From the NCBI GenBank assembly GCA_018814305.1, contig JAHJAA010000091.1, positions 16,281 through 80,280 on the forward strand: DNA of 64,000 bases. Direction: 5' to 3'. Under the pieces are notes generated by a model. That model was given only the letters and a program-made list of their open reading frames with translations, did no database searches and was not told the DNA's origin. Both the position numbers and the translations under genes were made by a program. Positions 46,323-55,792 of this stretch are shown in pieces. How positions within the stretch are numbered: position 1 is the first letter of the stretch; every line of letters starts with the position of its first letter. Source of the stretch: Pseudomonadota bacterium. GTDB taxonomy: Bacteria > Desulfobacterota > Desulfobulbia > Desulfobulbales > JAGXFP01.

Positions 46323-48383
46323 ATGTCGAAACCATCCACCATATCCATTCGGGTTTTTCTCTATGTCGTGCTCATCACCCTGATGGGCAACGTCCATGGG
46401 ATGATGGACCTCGTCCTGCAACCGGAGATCCCCTATCTCGACCTTGAGCATATGGTGGTCGGCGGGATGATGGCGTTTCTGACCACTATCCTCTGTTTTA
46501 TCATCGAGGCAAATTTTCGGACCTTCGATGAAATCAATTCATCCCGGTTGGGTGGCTATGTCTGGTTCATGGCCATTGTGTGGTCGGTGATCGTTTTCGC
46601 TTCCCTAGGGTGGGATATTGTTCGTGAGCGTCAGGCGAGCATGGAGATCGCCCTGCAGGAGGCCCGGGCCATTTACGAGAAGGATCTCACCTATTATCGC
46701 TGGGCCACCGGTCATGAGGGAGTCTTTGTCCCGATTACCGAACGGACCCGGCCCAACCGGTACTTGCGGCATATACCGGAGTATATGGTTGAGACTGTCT
46801 CCGGCCTCAAATTGACCCTGGTAAATCCGGAATATATGATCCGCCAGGTATATGAGATGCAGACCACAAAATTCGGCATACTGGGCCATATCACGAGCCT
46901 TGACCCTATCCGCTCGGAGAACGCTGCTGATCCTTGGGAGCAAAAAGCCCTGGAGGACTTTGAGGAAGGGGTGACCGAAGTGAGTTCCGTGGAGGATATC
47001 AAGGGTGAGCCCTACCTGAGATTAATGCGGCCCATGATCACCGAAACCGGATGTTTGAAATGCCATGCCCTGCAGGGTTACGAGGAGGGCGATATTCGGG
47101 GCGGAATCAGCGTCTCTGTGCCCATAACCCATCTGTATGCCTTGTCCCGGAAAGATATCCTGGTTTTTTCCTTTGGCCATGTCTGCTTGTGGATTTTGGG
47201 ATTGCTCGGCTTGTTTCTTGGGGCGAACCGGGTCGGATCATCGATCAGGGAAAGGGAAGAGGCCGAGGCCCGGCTCAGGGCGATTATTGATCATATGTTC
47301 GATGGTCTGGTCATTCTGGACGACAACGCGGTGATCGATTCGGTCAACATTGCGGCAGCCGGGATGTTTGGCTGTAAACAGGAGGATTTGATCGGTAAAG
47401 GCGTTGAGGTGCTGTCGGAAGGGCTGGTGGGAGGAGGGCGCCCCGATGATGCCGGGCAGTCCGGTGGGCGAATCGTTATCGGTGGTCCCCGCGAAATCAG
47501 GGGCAAGCGCAGTGATGGGAGCAGGTTTCCCTTGGAGGTATCGGTCAGCAAAATGCAGTTCGGAACCAAGGATTTTTATATCGTTATGGTGCGGGATATC
47601 AGCGATGAAAAAATCAGAAAATCCGAGGCCCTGCAGGCCGGTAAATTGGCCGCCATCGGTGAACTGGCGGCAGGAGTGGCCCATGAGATCAACAACCCCA
47701 TCAATGGGGTAATCAATTATGCCCAAGTCATGAAGGATGACTGCGACGGCAGCGGGAACCAGGAGCATAGTGAATTGCTGGGGCGACTGATCAAGGAAGG
47801 GGAGAGGGTGGCGGGGATTGTCCGTAACCTGTTGTCGTTTGCCCGCCAGCGGGATGAGGATGTTGACGAGGTTCTGCTGAAGGGGATTATAGCTGACTCC
47901 ATCTCCCTGGTCATTCATCAGCTTACCAAGGAGGGGATTAGGCTGGCCGTCGATGTCCCCGATGATCTCCCGACCCTGCGTGGCAATCCGCAACAATTGC
48001 TGCAGGTTTTCTTAAATCTGTTGAGTAATGCCCGCTATGCCTTGAATGAACGCTATCACAAGCCGGATGGGGGTAAGCGGGTCGAGATCAAGAGCAGGTT
48101 GGTTGATCTGGGCACCGGCGATATGATCCGGACGACCATCACCGATTACGGTTGCGGGATTCCACCGGAGGTTATCGATCGTATCTTCGAATCGCTGTTC
48201 AGTACTAAGCCCTCGGGCCAGGGAACCGGACTGGGGTTGAGTATCAGCAGGGATCTGATCCGTGACCACCATGGCTATCTCCATGTGGAGAGTGTTGTAA
48301 ATGATCATACCACGGTGACCGTGGATTTGCCGGTCGGTAAGATGTCGGTCAAGAGTGAGGAGGCAGAGGAAAATCAATCCTGA
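46323..48383 (+). CDS. DUF3365 (haem c) PAS histidine kinase
   Basis: This 686-aa sensor kinase has three N-terminal membrane helices (~8-95), then an extracytoplasmic DUF3365/Tll0287-like domain with a covalent haem motif GCLKCH near residue 243, and a fourth helix (~275-300). A PAS domain (~315-440) and a kinase core follow, with phospho-acceptor His in LAAGVAHEINNPINGVINYAQ and an ATPase (GTGLGLSIS). The haem suggests sensing of redox state or a gas ligand. AAGGGA precedes the ATG. The last 35 nt overlap the 3' end of the convergent kinase. There is no adjacent response regulator. Confidence 0.9.
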   Translation: MSKPSTISIRVFLYVVLITLMGNVHGMMDLVLQPEIPYLDLEHMVVGGMMAFLTTILCFIIEANFRTFDEINSSRLGGYVWFMAIVWSVIVFASLGWDIVRERQASMEIALQEARAIYEKDLTYYRWATGHEGVFVPITERTRPNRYLRHIPEYMVETVSGLKLTLVNPEYMIRQVYEMQTTKFGILGHITSLDPIRSENAADPWEQKALEDFEEGVTEVSSVEDIKGEPYLRLMRPMITETGCLKCHALQGYEEGDIRGGISVSVPITHLYALSRKDILVFSFGHVCLWILGLLGLFLGANRVGSSIREREEAEARLRAIIDHMFDGLVILDDNAVIDSVNIAAAGMFGCKQEDLIGKGVEVLSEGLVGGGRPDDAGQSGGRIVIGGPREIRGKRSDGSRFPLEVSVSKMQFGTKDFYIVMVRDISDEKIRKSEALQAGKLAAIGELAAGVAHEINNPINGVINYAQVMKDDCDGSGNQEHSELLGRLIKEGERVAGIVRNLLSFARQRDEDVDEVLLKGIIADSISLVIHQLTKEGIRLAVDVPDDLPTLRGNPQQLLQVFLNLLSNARYALNERYHKPDGGKRVEIKSRLVDLGTGDMIRTTITDYGCGIPPEVIDRIFESLFSTKPSGQGTGLGLSISRDLIRDHHGYLHVESVVNDHTTVTVDLPVGKMSVKSEEAEENQS

Positions 48384-49782
48384 CCGTGGTGTGATCATCG
48401 ACCTCGCTGTCGATTGAGATACTGCCCTGATGTTTCTTGACAATTTCACGGCTGACACTGAGGCCCAGGCCGGTCCCGGCATCGGCTGATTTTGTGCTGA
48501 AGCCCGGTTCGAATACCTGCTTCAGCGATCCGGGTGGAATCCCGGGGCCATGGTCGGTGACGGTAACCAGGAGATGCTGTTCGCCCTGGTCCATCACAAT
48601 AGTACTGACCACTTCCAGTACTTTTCCCTCATCCTTCCCCGGATAGCGCTGATTCAGGGCATAGCGGGCGTTATTCAAAAGATTCAGGAACAGGTGCTTG
48701 ATCTGCCGGCTACTGCCTGGTAGGGCAGGGAGATCCGGTTGCAGTTCTTTGATGATTTCGATACCGTCGCTCCGGAAACGATGGAGGGTGAGATCCAGGA
48801 CCTCCTCGATGAGGGCATTGAGATCTAGGTTCTGCTGTTCTTTTTCCCGGCTGTCGCCATACGACAGGAGTTTGCTGGAGATGGTCGCTACTTTTTCGCC
48901 CTCCGCAATGATCTTGCCGATCAGGGTGTCGTGCTCAGGTTGCAGTTTATCCTCAGGACTTTCATCGGCCAGGATCTGGCCATAGTTAATGATTCCATTA
49001 CTCAGATTGTTGATTTCGTGGGCCACATCGGTGGTCAGTTCCCCAAGGGAAGCCAGGCGCGAAGCACGGAGTACTTTGTCCCGGTCGCTATCCCGGCTGC
49101 TAAGCAGGTCCCGGGCAAAGGTGGCCAGGGCATCGGTCTCGGCACAGCCCGGGGGCATGTCGAGAACAGAGTAATTTCCATCCCTGACTTCAGCGGTTTG
49201 CCGAGCGAGGGATATGATCGGTAAGGCCATCCGGCGGTAGAGAATCGCCATGACGATGATCAGGGTAACCACGGAGAGGGCCATGACGCCGATGATGATC
49301 GCCTGGAGGGCGAGAACCGATCGCGTGCCATAGTTGATAATCACCCTGTCGAATAATAGAAGTCGTTCGCCAAGTATTCTGGTCTCTCTGTTCAACTGGC
49401 GGAAATCATCCGTTTTTGCGGTACTGTTTTCAATCCGCTTAAGTAACAGGATAATCCCGGGGATATCGATCTGGTTCATGAAGGTCAGTTTGTATTCATC
49501 CGGGACATGGGTGTCGGCGACAATTTTATTGAGGTTACGGCTCAGATCCTCCATCTCTCTCGCTACCCCCGGGATTTGTTGCAGCTTGCCGTCGATGATC
49601 GATTCGATGATATGTTCGCGAATAATTGCAAACTGGAAGTTGATTTTTTCGGTCTGCCCAGCCATCTGTTGATGGTGGTTGATGGTTCGTGACTGTTGAA
49701 TCCAGAGGGTGAGGAGTCCGCCCAGGACCATCAGAATCATCAAGCAGGTCAGGCTGATTGTTTTCTTTAGGGGCGTGCTCAT
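48349..49782 (-). CDS. Membrane sensor histidine kinase (HAMP)
   Basis: This 477-aa protein has a helix at ~8-28, a ~130-aa periplasmic helical domain, a second helix (~163-187), a HAMP-like linker, and HisKA/HATPase domains with His in LTTDVAHEINNLSNGIINYGQ and GTGLGLSVS. It lies directly downstream of the NrfD gene on the same strand (91-bp gap), so it may be expressed with the quinone redox module. Its kinase core resembles those at 46323 and 58033. Its 3' end overlaps the convergent kinase gene. Confidence 0.88.
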   Translation of the reverse strand: MSTPLKKTISLTCLMILMVLGGLLTLWIQQSRTINHHQQMAGQTEKINFQFAIIREHIIESIIDGKLQQIPGVAREMEDLSRNLNKIVADTHVPDEYKLTFMNQIDIPGIILLLKRIENSTAKTDDFRQLNRETRILGERLLLFDRVIINYGTRSVLALQAIIIGVMALSVVTLIIVMAILYRRMALPIISLARQTAEVRDGNYSVLDMPPGCAETDALATFARDLLSSRDSDRDKVLRASRLASLGELTTDVAHEINNLSNGIINYGQILADESPEDKLQPEHDTLIGKIIAEGEKVATISSKLLSYGDSREKEQQNLDLNALIEEVLDLTLHRFRSDGIEIIKELQPDLPALPGSSRQIKHLFLNLLNNARYALNQRYPGKDEGKVLEVVSTIVMDQGEQHLLVTVTDHGPGIPPGSLKQVFEPGFSTKSADAGTGLGLSVSREIVKKHQGSISIDSEVDDHTTVRIDFPLPPHS

Positions 49783-49873
49783 GGTTGTTGCCGTCCGTCT
49801 AGGAATGAACGGCGGTTGCAGTTTTCATGCAACCGCCGTGGTCAAGCCACAGGGCGAAATGGGTACATGACTG

Positions 49874-51118
49874 CTACTCTTTCCAGGTGTAGAGAATAGG
49901 CATCCGAGCCAGAATGGCCCTGTAGACCACAATGTATGTTGAGTATACGGTGATACAAATCACCACCTCGCGCCAATGGGGAATGTCCTGGTAGAGGTTC
50001 CAGTTAAAGGCGATCAGGGCCGTGTTCAGCCGGTTTAAAACAATGCCCAGGACGGCGATGAAGGCGCCGAGTCTGGCCAGGTCGGCTGAGTCGTTTCTGA
50101 TGGCCATGGTAAAAAGGATAAGTGGTACGATGACCCCAATGGTGATCTCCAGGAGGAACCATTGGCCCCAGCCGGTGAAGATGTATTGCCATTCGTTGTC
50201 ATGGGCCACGGCGATAAGCTTGATGGCCAGATAGGTGATCAGGGCCAGGGCCGCTCCCTTGGCGATTCCCAGGGTTAACCGGTCGAGGCTGTTGAGGAAA
50301 TTTTCATCGCAGCGCCAGCGCATGAACCATTTACAGAGGGTGCTGACCACAATGAGCATGGAGAGTCCTGCGAAAATGGCCGAGCAGAGGAAATGAAACC
50401 ATTGGAACGGCGAGGAGTACCAGAGAGGGTGAATCTTGCCCGGGGCATAGGTGAACAGTCCGCCTAAGGCCCCCTGGTGCAGGGTGGAGAGGATAATTCC
50501 GGCGATGGTCAATCCCAGGACAATGCTCTTAATGAATTTTTTGGCCCGGGGCAGTCCCATCCATTCGGCAAAGGCCGGGACCAGTTCGGCAATCTGGCAG
50601 GAGAGGTAGGTGGCAACATGCCAGGCTACCAGAAAGAGCACTGCCGCCGGCCCCAGAGAGACAAACATCGGGTAGATCAATCGCCACGGTTGGCCCAGAT
50701 CGACTTGAAGGAAGACCACTGCGAACAGATACCCCAGCAGGCCGTTTAACAACCCCAATCGCTCGATGGGTTTAAAGTCACTGCGACCAAAAAGTTCCAC
50801 CGTGGTGCCCATCATAAATCCAGAGGCGGAAAGCGGGACCATGGTGAACAGTCCAAAGCCTAAAAAGAGACCCCAGGGGTAGTCGTATGAGCTGTGGGTG
50901 ACCCAGCCCAGGCCGTAGATAAACCGGCCGATAATGATCGGGAGGCCAACGGCGTAGATGACAGCCAGGATCCAGTTGAAAGGATTCCGGAACTGTTCCG
51001 AAAAGTAATCTCCGGGGGTGAGGCCCAGAAATATTTTTTCTTTGACTGTCCAGGCGCTGCCGTCTTTTTTTCGGTGTGAGACAACCGGCGAAAAACCTTG
51101 TTTGACGAGCTGATTCAT
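49874..51118 (-). CDS. NrfD/PsrC-family quinone-interacting membrane subunit
   Basis: This 414-aa protein has about ten membrane helices (for example PFNWILAVIYAVGLPIIIGR, GFGLFTMVPLSASGFMMGTT, LGAFIAVLGIVLNRLNTALI). The NrfD fold binds menaquinol/menaquinone without haem. It is encoded 12 bp after the FeS protein and downstream of the pentahaem cytochrome. Together they would pass electrons between the quinone pool and periplasmic cytochrome, with direction unknown. Confidence 0.9.
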   Translation of the reverse strand: MNQLVKQGFSPVVSHRKKDGSAWTVKEKIFLGLTPGDYFSEQFRNPFNWILAVIYAVGLPIIIGRFIYGLGWVTHSSYDYPWGLFLGFGLFTMVPLSASGFMMGTTVELFGRSDFKPIERLGLLNGLLGYLFAVVFLQVDLGQPWRLIYPMFVSLGPAAVLFLVAWHVATYLSCQIAELVPAFAEWMGLPRAKKFIKSIVLGLTIAGIILSTLHQGALGGLFTYAPGKIHPLWYSSPFQWFHFLCSAIFAGLSMLIVVSTLCKWFMRWRCDENFLNSLDRLTLGIAKGAALALITYLAIKLIAVAHDNEWQYIFTGWGQWFLLEITIGVIVPLILFTMAIRNDSADLARLGAFIAVLGIVLNRLNTALIAFNWNLYQDIPHWREVVICITVYSTYIVVYRAILARMPILYTWKE

Positions 51119-51130
51119 GGTGCTTCCTCC

Positions 51131-52060
51131 CTATTCATTGCCGGACGGTTTTTCGTTTTTGAAAGCCTCTTTCCGGTTGGCCAGCAGGTAGAAACCGGTG
51201 AATAAGGCAGGCCAGATGGTTAGAACCATGGGCACGATGGTTAGAAATTCTTTGACATAGGAGATGATCGGTTGTTCGCCGAGATGGGTGTTGAAGCCCA
51301 GCTCTTCAAAGGGAACATCTGACATGTACATCCAGGCCGTACCACCCACTTCCTTTTCCCCGTAGAGGTGGTCGATATATTTTTCAGGATTTTTTTGGAT
51401 TCTGTTGTGGCCCAGTTTGATGAGATCCTTCCGTTTGCCAAAGGTCATTACCTCCTGGGGACAGGCCTCTACGCAGGCCGGAGGGCGTCCGAATTTCAGG
51501 CGGGTGTCATAGCACATGATGCATTTTTTGATGACCGGGTTAATGGGGTTTGAGTAACTGTAGGCCGGTACGTAAAACGGGCAGGCAATCATGCAGGTGC
51601 GGCACCCCACACAGACGGTAGGGTCGTAGATCACCGCCCCTTCCTTGGTCTTGGTGTACGCGTTGACAAAGCATGAGGTGAGGCAGGCCGGTTCATTGCA
51701 ATGGTTGCATTGAAATTTTCGAAAAACCGGTCCTTGCTCCCGGTCCTTAATATTGTAACGGTTGACCACGGTGTAGGCCTTTTCGGTGGTTCGTCTTTTT
51801 TGCCCCTTATGTCTTTCGTCAAAGACCGACATGTAATCAAAGGGTTTGTCAGGAGCAGGCAGACCCTGTTCCTTGTTGCAGGCAGCCTCGCAGCTGCGGC
51901 ACCCCACGCACTTAGTGAAATCGACCAGTACGCCCATGCTGTCGGGATACCCGCCGAAGGTGTCGGCTGCCGAGGCTTTCTTGGCGAGGCCTGTGTCCGC
52001 CAGGAGAGCGGTGCCCGCCATGCCACCTTTGAGAAAAAATCTTCGGTTAAGTTTCTTCAT
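51131..52060 (-). CDS. Tat-exported four-cluster ferredoxin-like protein with C-terminal membrane anchor (NrfC/HybA/DsrO-like)
   Basis: This 309-aa protein starts with a Tat signal (RRFFLKGG). Sixteen cysteines sit in four [4Fe-4S] sets: CVGCRSCEAAC, CNHCNEPACLTSC, CVGCRTCMIAC and CIMCYDTRLKFGRPPAC...C. A C-terminal hydrophobic helix (FLTIVPMVLTIWPALFTGFY) anchors it, as in HybA. It is the electron wire between the cytochrome and NrfD. Spacing to the cytochrome gene is 45 bp. Confidence 0.92.
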   Translation of the reverse strand: MKKLNRRFFLKGGMAGTALLADTGLAKKASAADTFGGYPDSMGVLVDFTKCVGCRSCEAACNKEQGLPAPDKPFDYMSVFDERHKGQKRRTTEKAYTVVNRYNIKDREQGPVFRKFQCNHCNEPACLTSCFVNAYTKTKEGAVIYDPTVCVGCRTCMIACPFYVPAYSYSNPINPVIKKCIMCYDTRLKFGRPPACVEACPQEVMTFGKRKDLIKLGHNRIQKNPEKYIDHLYGEKEVGGTAWMYMSDVPFEELGFNTHLGEQPIISYVKEFLTIVPMVLTIWPALFTGFYLLANRKEAFKNEKPSGNE

Positions 52061-52105
52061 CGTTGTCCTCTCGGTTGCTATTCAAAAAAATCTTTGAAGT
52101 ATCGG

Positions 52106-52633
52106 TTAATGGCCTGACGTCTTTTGGGGTGATTTCGGGGCGTATTTCCCCGAGGAGAAAAAGGCATCGCCCTTTTCGTTACGGGCATGACAATCGGCAC
52201 AGCCGGTCGGTCCACCGCTTTCCTGATGACAACCCAGGCAGTTTCTATGGTAGGCACCCTTCAGGCCGGGGATATCGGTGTGAAAGCGGTCTGTATTGGC
52301 GGCTATTTCAGCAAGGTAGGCAGACTCGAAGCGTTTTTCTGAATGGCAATCTTTGCAAGCCATACTGTCGGCTTCCTGGCCACCGGGATGACACCTGAGG
52401 CATTTGGGATTGGTCGGTGCGACGCCGGTGGTGTGATGGTGGCAACGGGCACAGTTTCCTTCGACCATCTCTACGTGTGCTGCGTGGTCGAAGGCGACGG
52501 CGTCATATAATTGGGCCAGGGTATCCAACTCTGCTGAATCCGGGCCCGTCTCGGCCTGTCCAAAAACCGGTGGCCAACCTGAAAGCGCCAGGGTTATCAT
52601 TATCACCAGGAAAGTGTTGCGTGTTCGTGTCAT
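52106..52633 (-). CDS. Periplasmic pentahaem c-type cytochrome (NrfB-like)
   Basis: This 175-aa protein has a signal peptide (NTFLVIMITLALSGWPPVFG). Five CxxCH haem motifs are present: CARCH, CLRCH, CKDCH, CLGCH and CADCH. Additional histidines (DHAAHVEMVEG, FHTDIPG) can act as distal ligands. It is the first gene of the cytochrome-FeS-NrfD operon, an NrfBCD-like set, but no NrfA or other catalytic subunit is nearby. A sigma-54 promoter lies about 120 bp upstream. Confidence 0.92.
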   Translation of the reverse strand: MTRTRNTFLVIMITLALSGWPPVFGQAETGPDSAELDTLAQLYDAVAFDHAAHVEMVEGNCARCHHHTTGVAPTNPKCLRCHPGGQEADSMACKDCHSEKRFESAYLAEIAANTDRFHTDIPGLKGAYHRNCLGCHQESGGPTGCADCHARNEKGDAFFSSGKYAPKSPQKTSGH

Positions 52634-52752
52634 AATTCCTCCTCGTCAAATGTCGATTTTATCCACAGCGCCTGGTTGTCTCTCTATTCTGAAACTTGAT
52701 GCGGTGCCCTGGGTATTTTGATGCAAAGACCCATTGATTGAACACCTTATTT

Positions 52753-52768
52753 TGCAGGTATGATGCCA
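52753..52768 (-). promoter_or_regulatory. Sigma-54 promoter for the cytochrome-FeS-NrfD operon
   Basis: On the minus strand this reads TGGCATCATACCTGCA, with the -24 GG and -12 GC elements at the exact spacing required by RpoN (consensus TGGCAy-N5-yTGCa). It points toward the cytochrome gene starting at 52633, giving a ~110-nt leader. Upstream palindromes at 53076-53138 are about 310-380 bp away. Confidence 0.75.
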
Positions 52769-52988
52769 AGTGTTGCTGCTCTGGAAAAAATCAAGGATGA
52801 GTAGTCGGGGGCATGTTTTTGACAGTGTTCTGAGGGCTAGGGTGGGTGGCCGAGCGTCATGGGAACCTGGGGAAGTGTATCTGATTTAAAGGAGTGAAGA
52901 GCCGCCACAAGTTTGCCTAAGGTTCAAAGTGACTGCAATGCCTAGAAGGGGAGGTCCTTTTTGCGATTAGCCGCTGTATTGAGTTTTA

Positions 52989-53005
52989 AGGCGCCTTAGG
53001 CGCCT
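52989..53005. repeat. Short GC-rich inverted repeat
   Basis: AGGCGCC-TTA-GGCGCCT is a 7-bp perfect hairpin between the sigma-54 promoter and the palindrome cluster, downstream of ftsH on the minus strand. It could end ftsH transcription, but no T-run follows on that strand. It may also be a protein site. Confidence 0.4.
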
Positions 53006-53075
53006 CACCCGGATCATGATAAAAACTTCATCCCTCTTTTGGTGAGTTGAAATTTTATTGCCGGGTCAGGAGGCG

Positions 53076-53138
53076 ACACCTGTTGCATGCAACAGGTGTG
53101 TTGCAAAAAGGTGTTGCATGCAACAGGTGTCGCAACAC
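53076..53138. promoter_or_regulatory. Palindrome cluster, probable upstream activator sites
   Basis: Two perfect copies of TGTTGCATGCAACA (53081-53094 and 53112-53125) have centres 31 bp apart, about three helical turns. The first sits in a 24-bp perfect palindrome (53076-53099). Extra half-sites TGTTGC (53099-53104) and GCAACA (53132-53137) flank the second copy. A related site occurs at 55937-55950 upstream of the other sigma-54 promoter. These are plausible binding sites for the NtrC-type activator at 56204. Confidence 0.7.
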
Positions 53139-53163
53139 TTCCAGCGGTGAGATGGTTGATGGA

Positions 53164-54948
53164 TCATTCTTCTCCGTAAGGTTGGTTGGAAGTGATGACC
53201 GAATCAATCTCGGGGGGGCCGATGGTTTCTTTTTCCAGAAGCAGGGCCGCCAGTTTGTGGAGATAATCTATTCTCCCCTCGAGAATGATCATGGCCTCCT
53301 GGTAGCATTCCTCGATCAAGCTGTTGATTTCATGGTCAATAGCCATGGCGGTCTCTTCGCTGTAGAGGAGCTTTTCGGTAGCTCCACCCAGAAAACCCTG
53401 GTCGTCTCCGGTGTAAGCCCTGGGGCCTAGATGGTCGCTCATCCCCCATTGACAGATCATTCTGGTGGCGATTGCCGTGGCAGATTGCAGGTCGTTACTG
53501 GCCCCGGTGGTAAATTGGTTGAAAATGATTTCTTCAGCGGTACGGCCGCCCAGCATGATTTTGATCCGGTTGGTCAGGTATTCCTTGGAGTAGGAGTGGC
53601 GGTCGTCAAGGGGCACCTGCTGGGTCATACCCATGGCTCGACCCCGGGGGATAATTGTTATTTTATGGAGTGGGTCAGTATTGGGCAGCAGTCGGGCCAG
53701 AATGGCATGGCCCGCTTCATGGTAAGCGGTGGTGCGACGTTCATCCATGCTGATGACTAGTCCCTTGCGCTCGGAACCCATCATGATCTTGTCCTTGGCG
53801 TCTTCAATGTCATCGAGGTCAACGGCGTCTTTATTTTTGCGGGCAGCGAGCAGGGCCGATTCATTCATCAGATTGGCCAGATCAGCGCCGGTAAACCCGG
53901 GGGTGGCCGCTGCGATATCCCGGAGATGAACCTTGTCGGCCATGACGATGTTGCGGCCGTATACTTCGAGAATTTCCTGCCGTCCATTGATATCCGGGGG
54001 GAGGATATTGACCTGGCGGTCGAAACGACCCGGACGAAGCAGGGCGGGGTCCAGAGCATCCGGGCGGTTGGTGGCGGCAACGATGACCACGGTATCGCCG
54101 GTCTTAAAACCGTCCATCTCGACCAGCAGGGCATTTAAGGTCTGCTGGCGCTCATCCTGACCGCCAGCTGCCGATTTAGCAGCACGGTGGCCACCCACTG
54201 CGTCGATTTCATCAATAAAGATTATGCAGGGGGCATTCTTTTTGGCTTGTTTGAAGAGGTCTCGAACCCGTGAGGCGCCGACCCCAACGTACATCTCAAC
54301 AAAGTCTGAGCCGCTGATGCTGAAAAAGGGGACCCCGGCTTCACCGGCAATGGCCTTGGCCAGCAGGGTTTTCCCGGTACCGGGGGGGCCTTGAAGTAAC
54401 ACCCCCTTGGGGAGCCGTCCACCGAGGCGGGTGAATTTCTTGGAGTCACGCAGGAAGGAGATGATCTCCTCCAGTTCTTCCTTGGCTTCGGGGACGCCTG
54501 CCACATCTTTGAACGTGATCGACAGCGCCTTGGTCGGGATGGAGAATGACTTGTTCTTGGCAAAGTCGGATCCTGATTTTTTTTGGAAGAACATCATAAC
54601 GATCCAGGCACCCATGATTATGAGCAAAGGCAGGGATGAAGAGGTGAAGCCGCCGGAGGCAGATTTGCCCGGAGCAGTGGTGATTTCGACAGCCTGTTCC
54701 TCCAATCTGGCGATGACTGTCGCCACGTCCGGAGAAAAGGTGGCGAATGGGCGGTTATAAATATCACTGCCGGTTATTTCACCGCCTTTGATCAAGACCG
54801 ATTTGATCTCCTTGTTTTTAATGCCGGACAAAAAAGAAGAATAACTCATTGCAGGTGGCTTCTGCTCCAGATTGACTACATTATAGATAACCACCCCCAC
54901 AATGGTGAGGACCAGAATGATCAGGAAATTTCGGTAATAAGCGGTCAA
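53164..54948 (-). CDS. ftsH: ATP-dependent zinc metalloprotease FtsH
   Basis: This 594-aa membrane AAA+ protease has two N-terminal helices ([19 protein letters not shown] and [17 protein letters not shown]) around a small periplasmic domain. Walker A is GPPGTGKT, Walker B is [15 protein letters not shown] arginines lie in [14 protein letters not shown], and the zinc motif HEAGH is in [15 protein letters not shown]. Membrane protein quality control is its usual role. The gene lies inside the sigma-54-associated region, between the two palindrome clusters, but no -24/-12 promoter was seen directly before it. Many genomes carry more than one ftsH. Confidence 0.95.
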   Translation of the reverse strand: MTAYYRNFLIILVLTIVGVVIYNVVNLEQKPPAMSYSSFLSGIKNKEIKSVLIKGGEITGSDIYNRPFATFSPDVATVIARLEEQAVEITTAPGKSASGGFTSSSLPLLIIMGAWIVMMFFQKKSGSDFAKNKSFSIPTKALSITFKDVAGVPEAKEELEEIISFLRDSKKFTRLGGRLPKGVLLQGPPGTGKTLLAKAIAGEAGVPFFSISGSDFVEMYVGVGASRVRDLFKQAKKNAPCIIFIDEIDAVGGHRAAKSAAGGQDERQQTLNALLVEMDGFKTGDTVVIVAATNRPDALDPALLRPGRFDRQVNILPPDINGRQEILEVYGRNIVMADKVHLRDIAAATPGFTGADLANLMNESALLAARKNKDAVDLDDIEDAKDKIMMGSERKGLVISMDERRTTAYHEAGHAILARLLPNTDPLHKITIIPRGRAMGMTQQVPLDDRHSYSKEYLTNRIKIMLGGRTAEEIIFNQFTTGASNDLQSATAIATRMICQWGMSDHLGPRAYTGDDQGFLGGATEKLLYSEETAMAIDHEINSLIEECYQEAMIILEGRIDYLHKLAALLLEKETIGPPEIDSVITSNQPYGEE

Positions 54949-55086
54949 GGCGGACCTCCTGGTAAAGGATGAGGGAAACTGCCTCTGCTTGACTAGTTAA
55001 GCAGGAAACGGGCCAGTTTGCGTGGGGAGGGATATTTTTCGGAGTACTTGGTGGTTGATTGTTTGGGGCAGTGGGGTGGGCAAAAG

Positions 55087-55138
55087 ACAACGGCAGCAGA
55101 GAAGTTGTATCGGGGAGGAACTTTTCTGCCGCCGTTGT
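55087..55138 (-). terminator. Terminator after the two small membrane-protein genes
   Basis: An 18-bp stem (55087-55104 with 55121-55138, one mismatch and one G-U pair) closes a 16-nt loop and is followed on the minus strand by CTTTTG. It separates the small-gene operon from ftsH, which must then have its own promoter in 54949-55086 or rely on readthrough. Confidence 0.65.
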
Positions 55139-55149
55139 TTGGAGGGCGT

Positions 55150-55470
55150 TCAGGTATGGAGTTTGGCGGTTTGTCCTTTTTCTTTACTCAAAAACTTGAA
55201 GAAGGCGGGAAAGGCGCCGAGAAAGGCGACGCAGATGATGTATTCGACTCCTTTGATGTGGGTGTAAAAGTCAACCATCGTTTCGAAGTCTTGGATCAGT
55301 CCAATGGACACCATGTACTGCCTGAAAAGTTCTCCCAGTTGCCAGTCCGCCTTGGCCAGGGCAAAGGTTAGGGCGGTGGTGGCCCAGGCCCCGATTACCG
55401 CTGCGAAAACGACCATGCCTTTGAGGGCCATCCGTGCTTCTTTTGTCAATTTGGTTGCTTGGGTATTCAT
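55150..55470 (-). CDS. Unknown small membrane protein, two helices
   Basis: This 106-aa protein has helices at ~17-38 (GMVVFAAVIGAWATTALTFAL) and ~76-93 (YIICVAFLGAFPAFFKFL), separated by an amphipathic linker (DWQLGELFRQYMVSIGLIQD). I do not recognise a family. It is encoded 49 bp after the 70-aa protein gene and shares its sigma-54 promoter. FtsH lies downstream, so FtsH-linked membrane stress is one possible context; this is speculation. Confidence 0.75.
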   Translation of the reverse strand: MNTQATKLTKEARMALKGMVVFAAVIGAWATTALTFALAKADWQLGELFRQYMVSIGLIQDFETMVDFYTHIKGVEYIICVAFLGAFPAFFKFLSKEKGQTAKLHT

Positions 55471-55519
55471 GGTTTAACCTCTCTGGTTGTTGTTAATTGT
55501 TAAAGCAAAAGAGATGAAA

Positions 55520-55732
55520 TTACATGCCGGTAATGGCGTTCATCCAACCCCGGGCCATTTCAATAATCCCGCCGCCCAGGCCGATTCCAGTAAATAAGGA
55601 GATGAATCCCCAAAGGCCGACGATTGCCGCAGATGCGACGATGAGACCCATGACAACCTGCATGGCACCTTCATGAAACTCGAATAATGAATTGGTCTGG
55701 ATTGATTCGTCTTGCTTCGTATTGGTTGTCAT
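55520..55732 (-). CDS. Unknown small membrane protein, one helix, sigma-54 controlled
   Basis: This 70-aa protein has a polar N-terminus (MTTNTKQDESIQTNSLFEFH) and one long hydrophobic, Gly-rich segment (MQVVMGLIVASAAIVGLWGF, then SLFTGIGLGGGIIEMARG). I do not recognise it. GGAGG lies a few bases before the ATG. A near-perfect -24/-12 promoter sits ~60 bp upstream. The neighbouring 106-aa gene is probably in the same transcript, and the products may form a complex. Confidence 0.75.
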   Translation of the reverse strand: MTTNTKQDESIQTNSLFEFHEGAMQVVMGLIVASAAIVGLWGFISLFTGIGLGGGIIEMARGWMNAITGM

Positions 55733-55792
55733 GGCTAACCTCCTTGATGATTATTGGTCTCTATTGTAGTTTGTTGTGTTACTTAGAGGTAT

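Noticed and set aside
46323..48383. DUF3365 kinase as a methyl-accepting protein or cytochrome
   Set aside because: The single CxxCH is within a sensor domain and a full HisKA/HATPase core follows.
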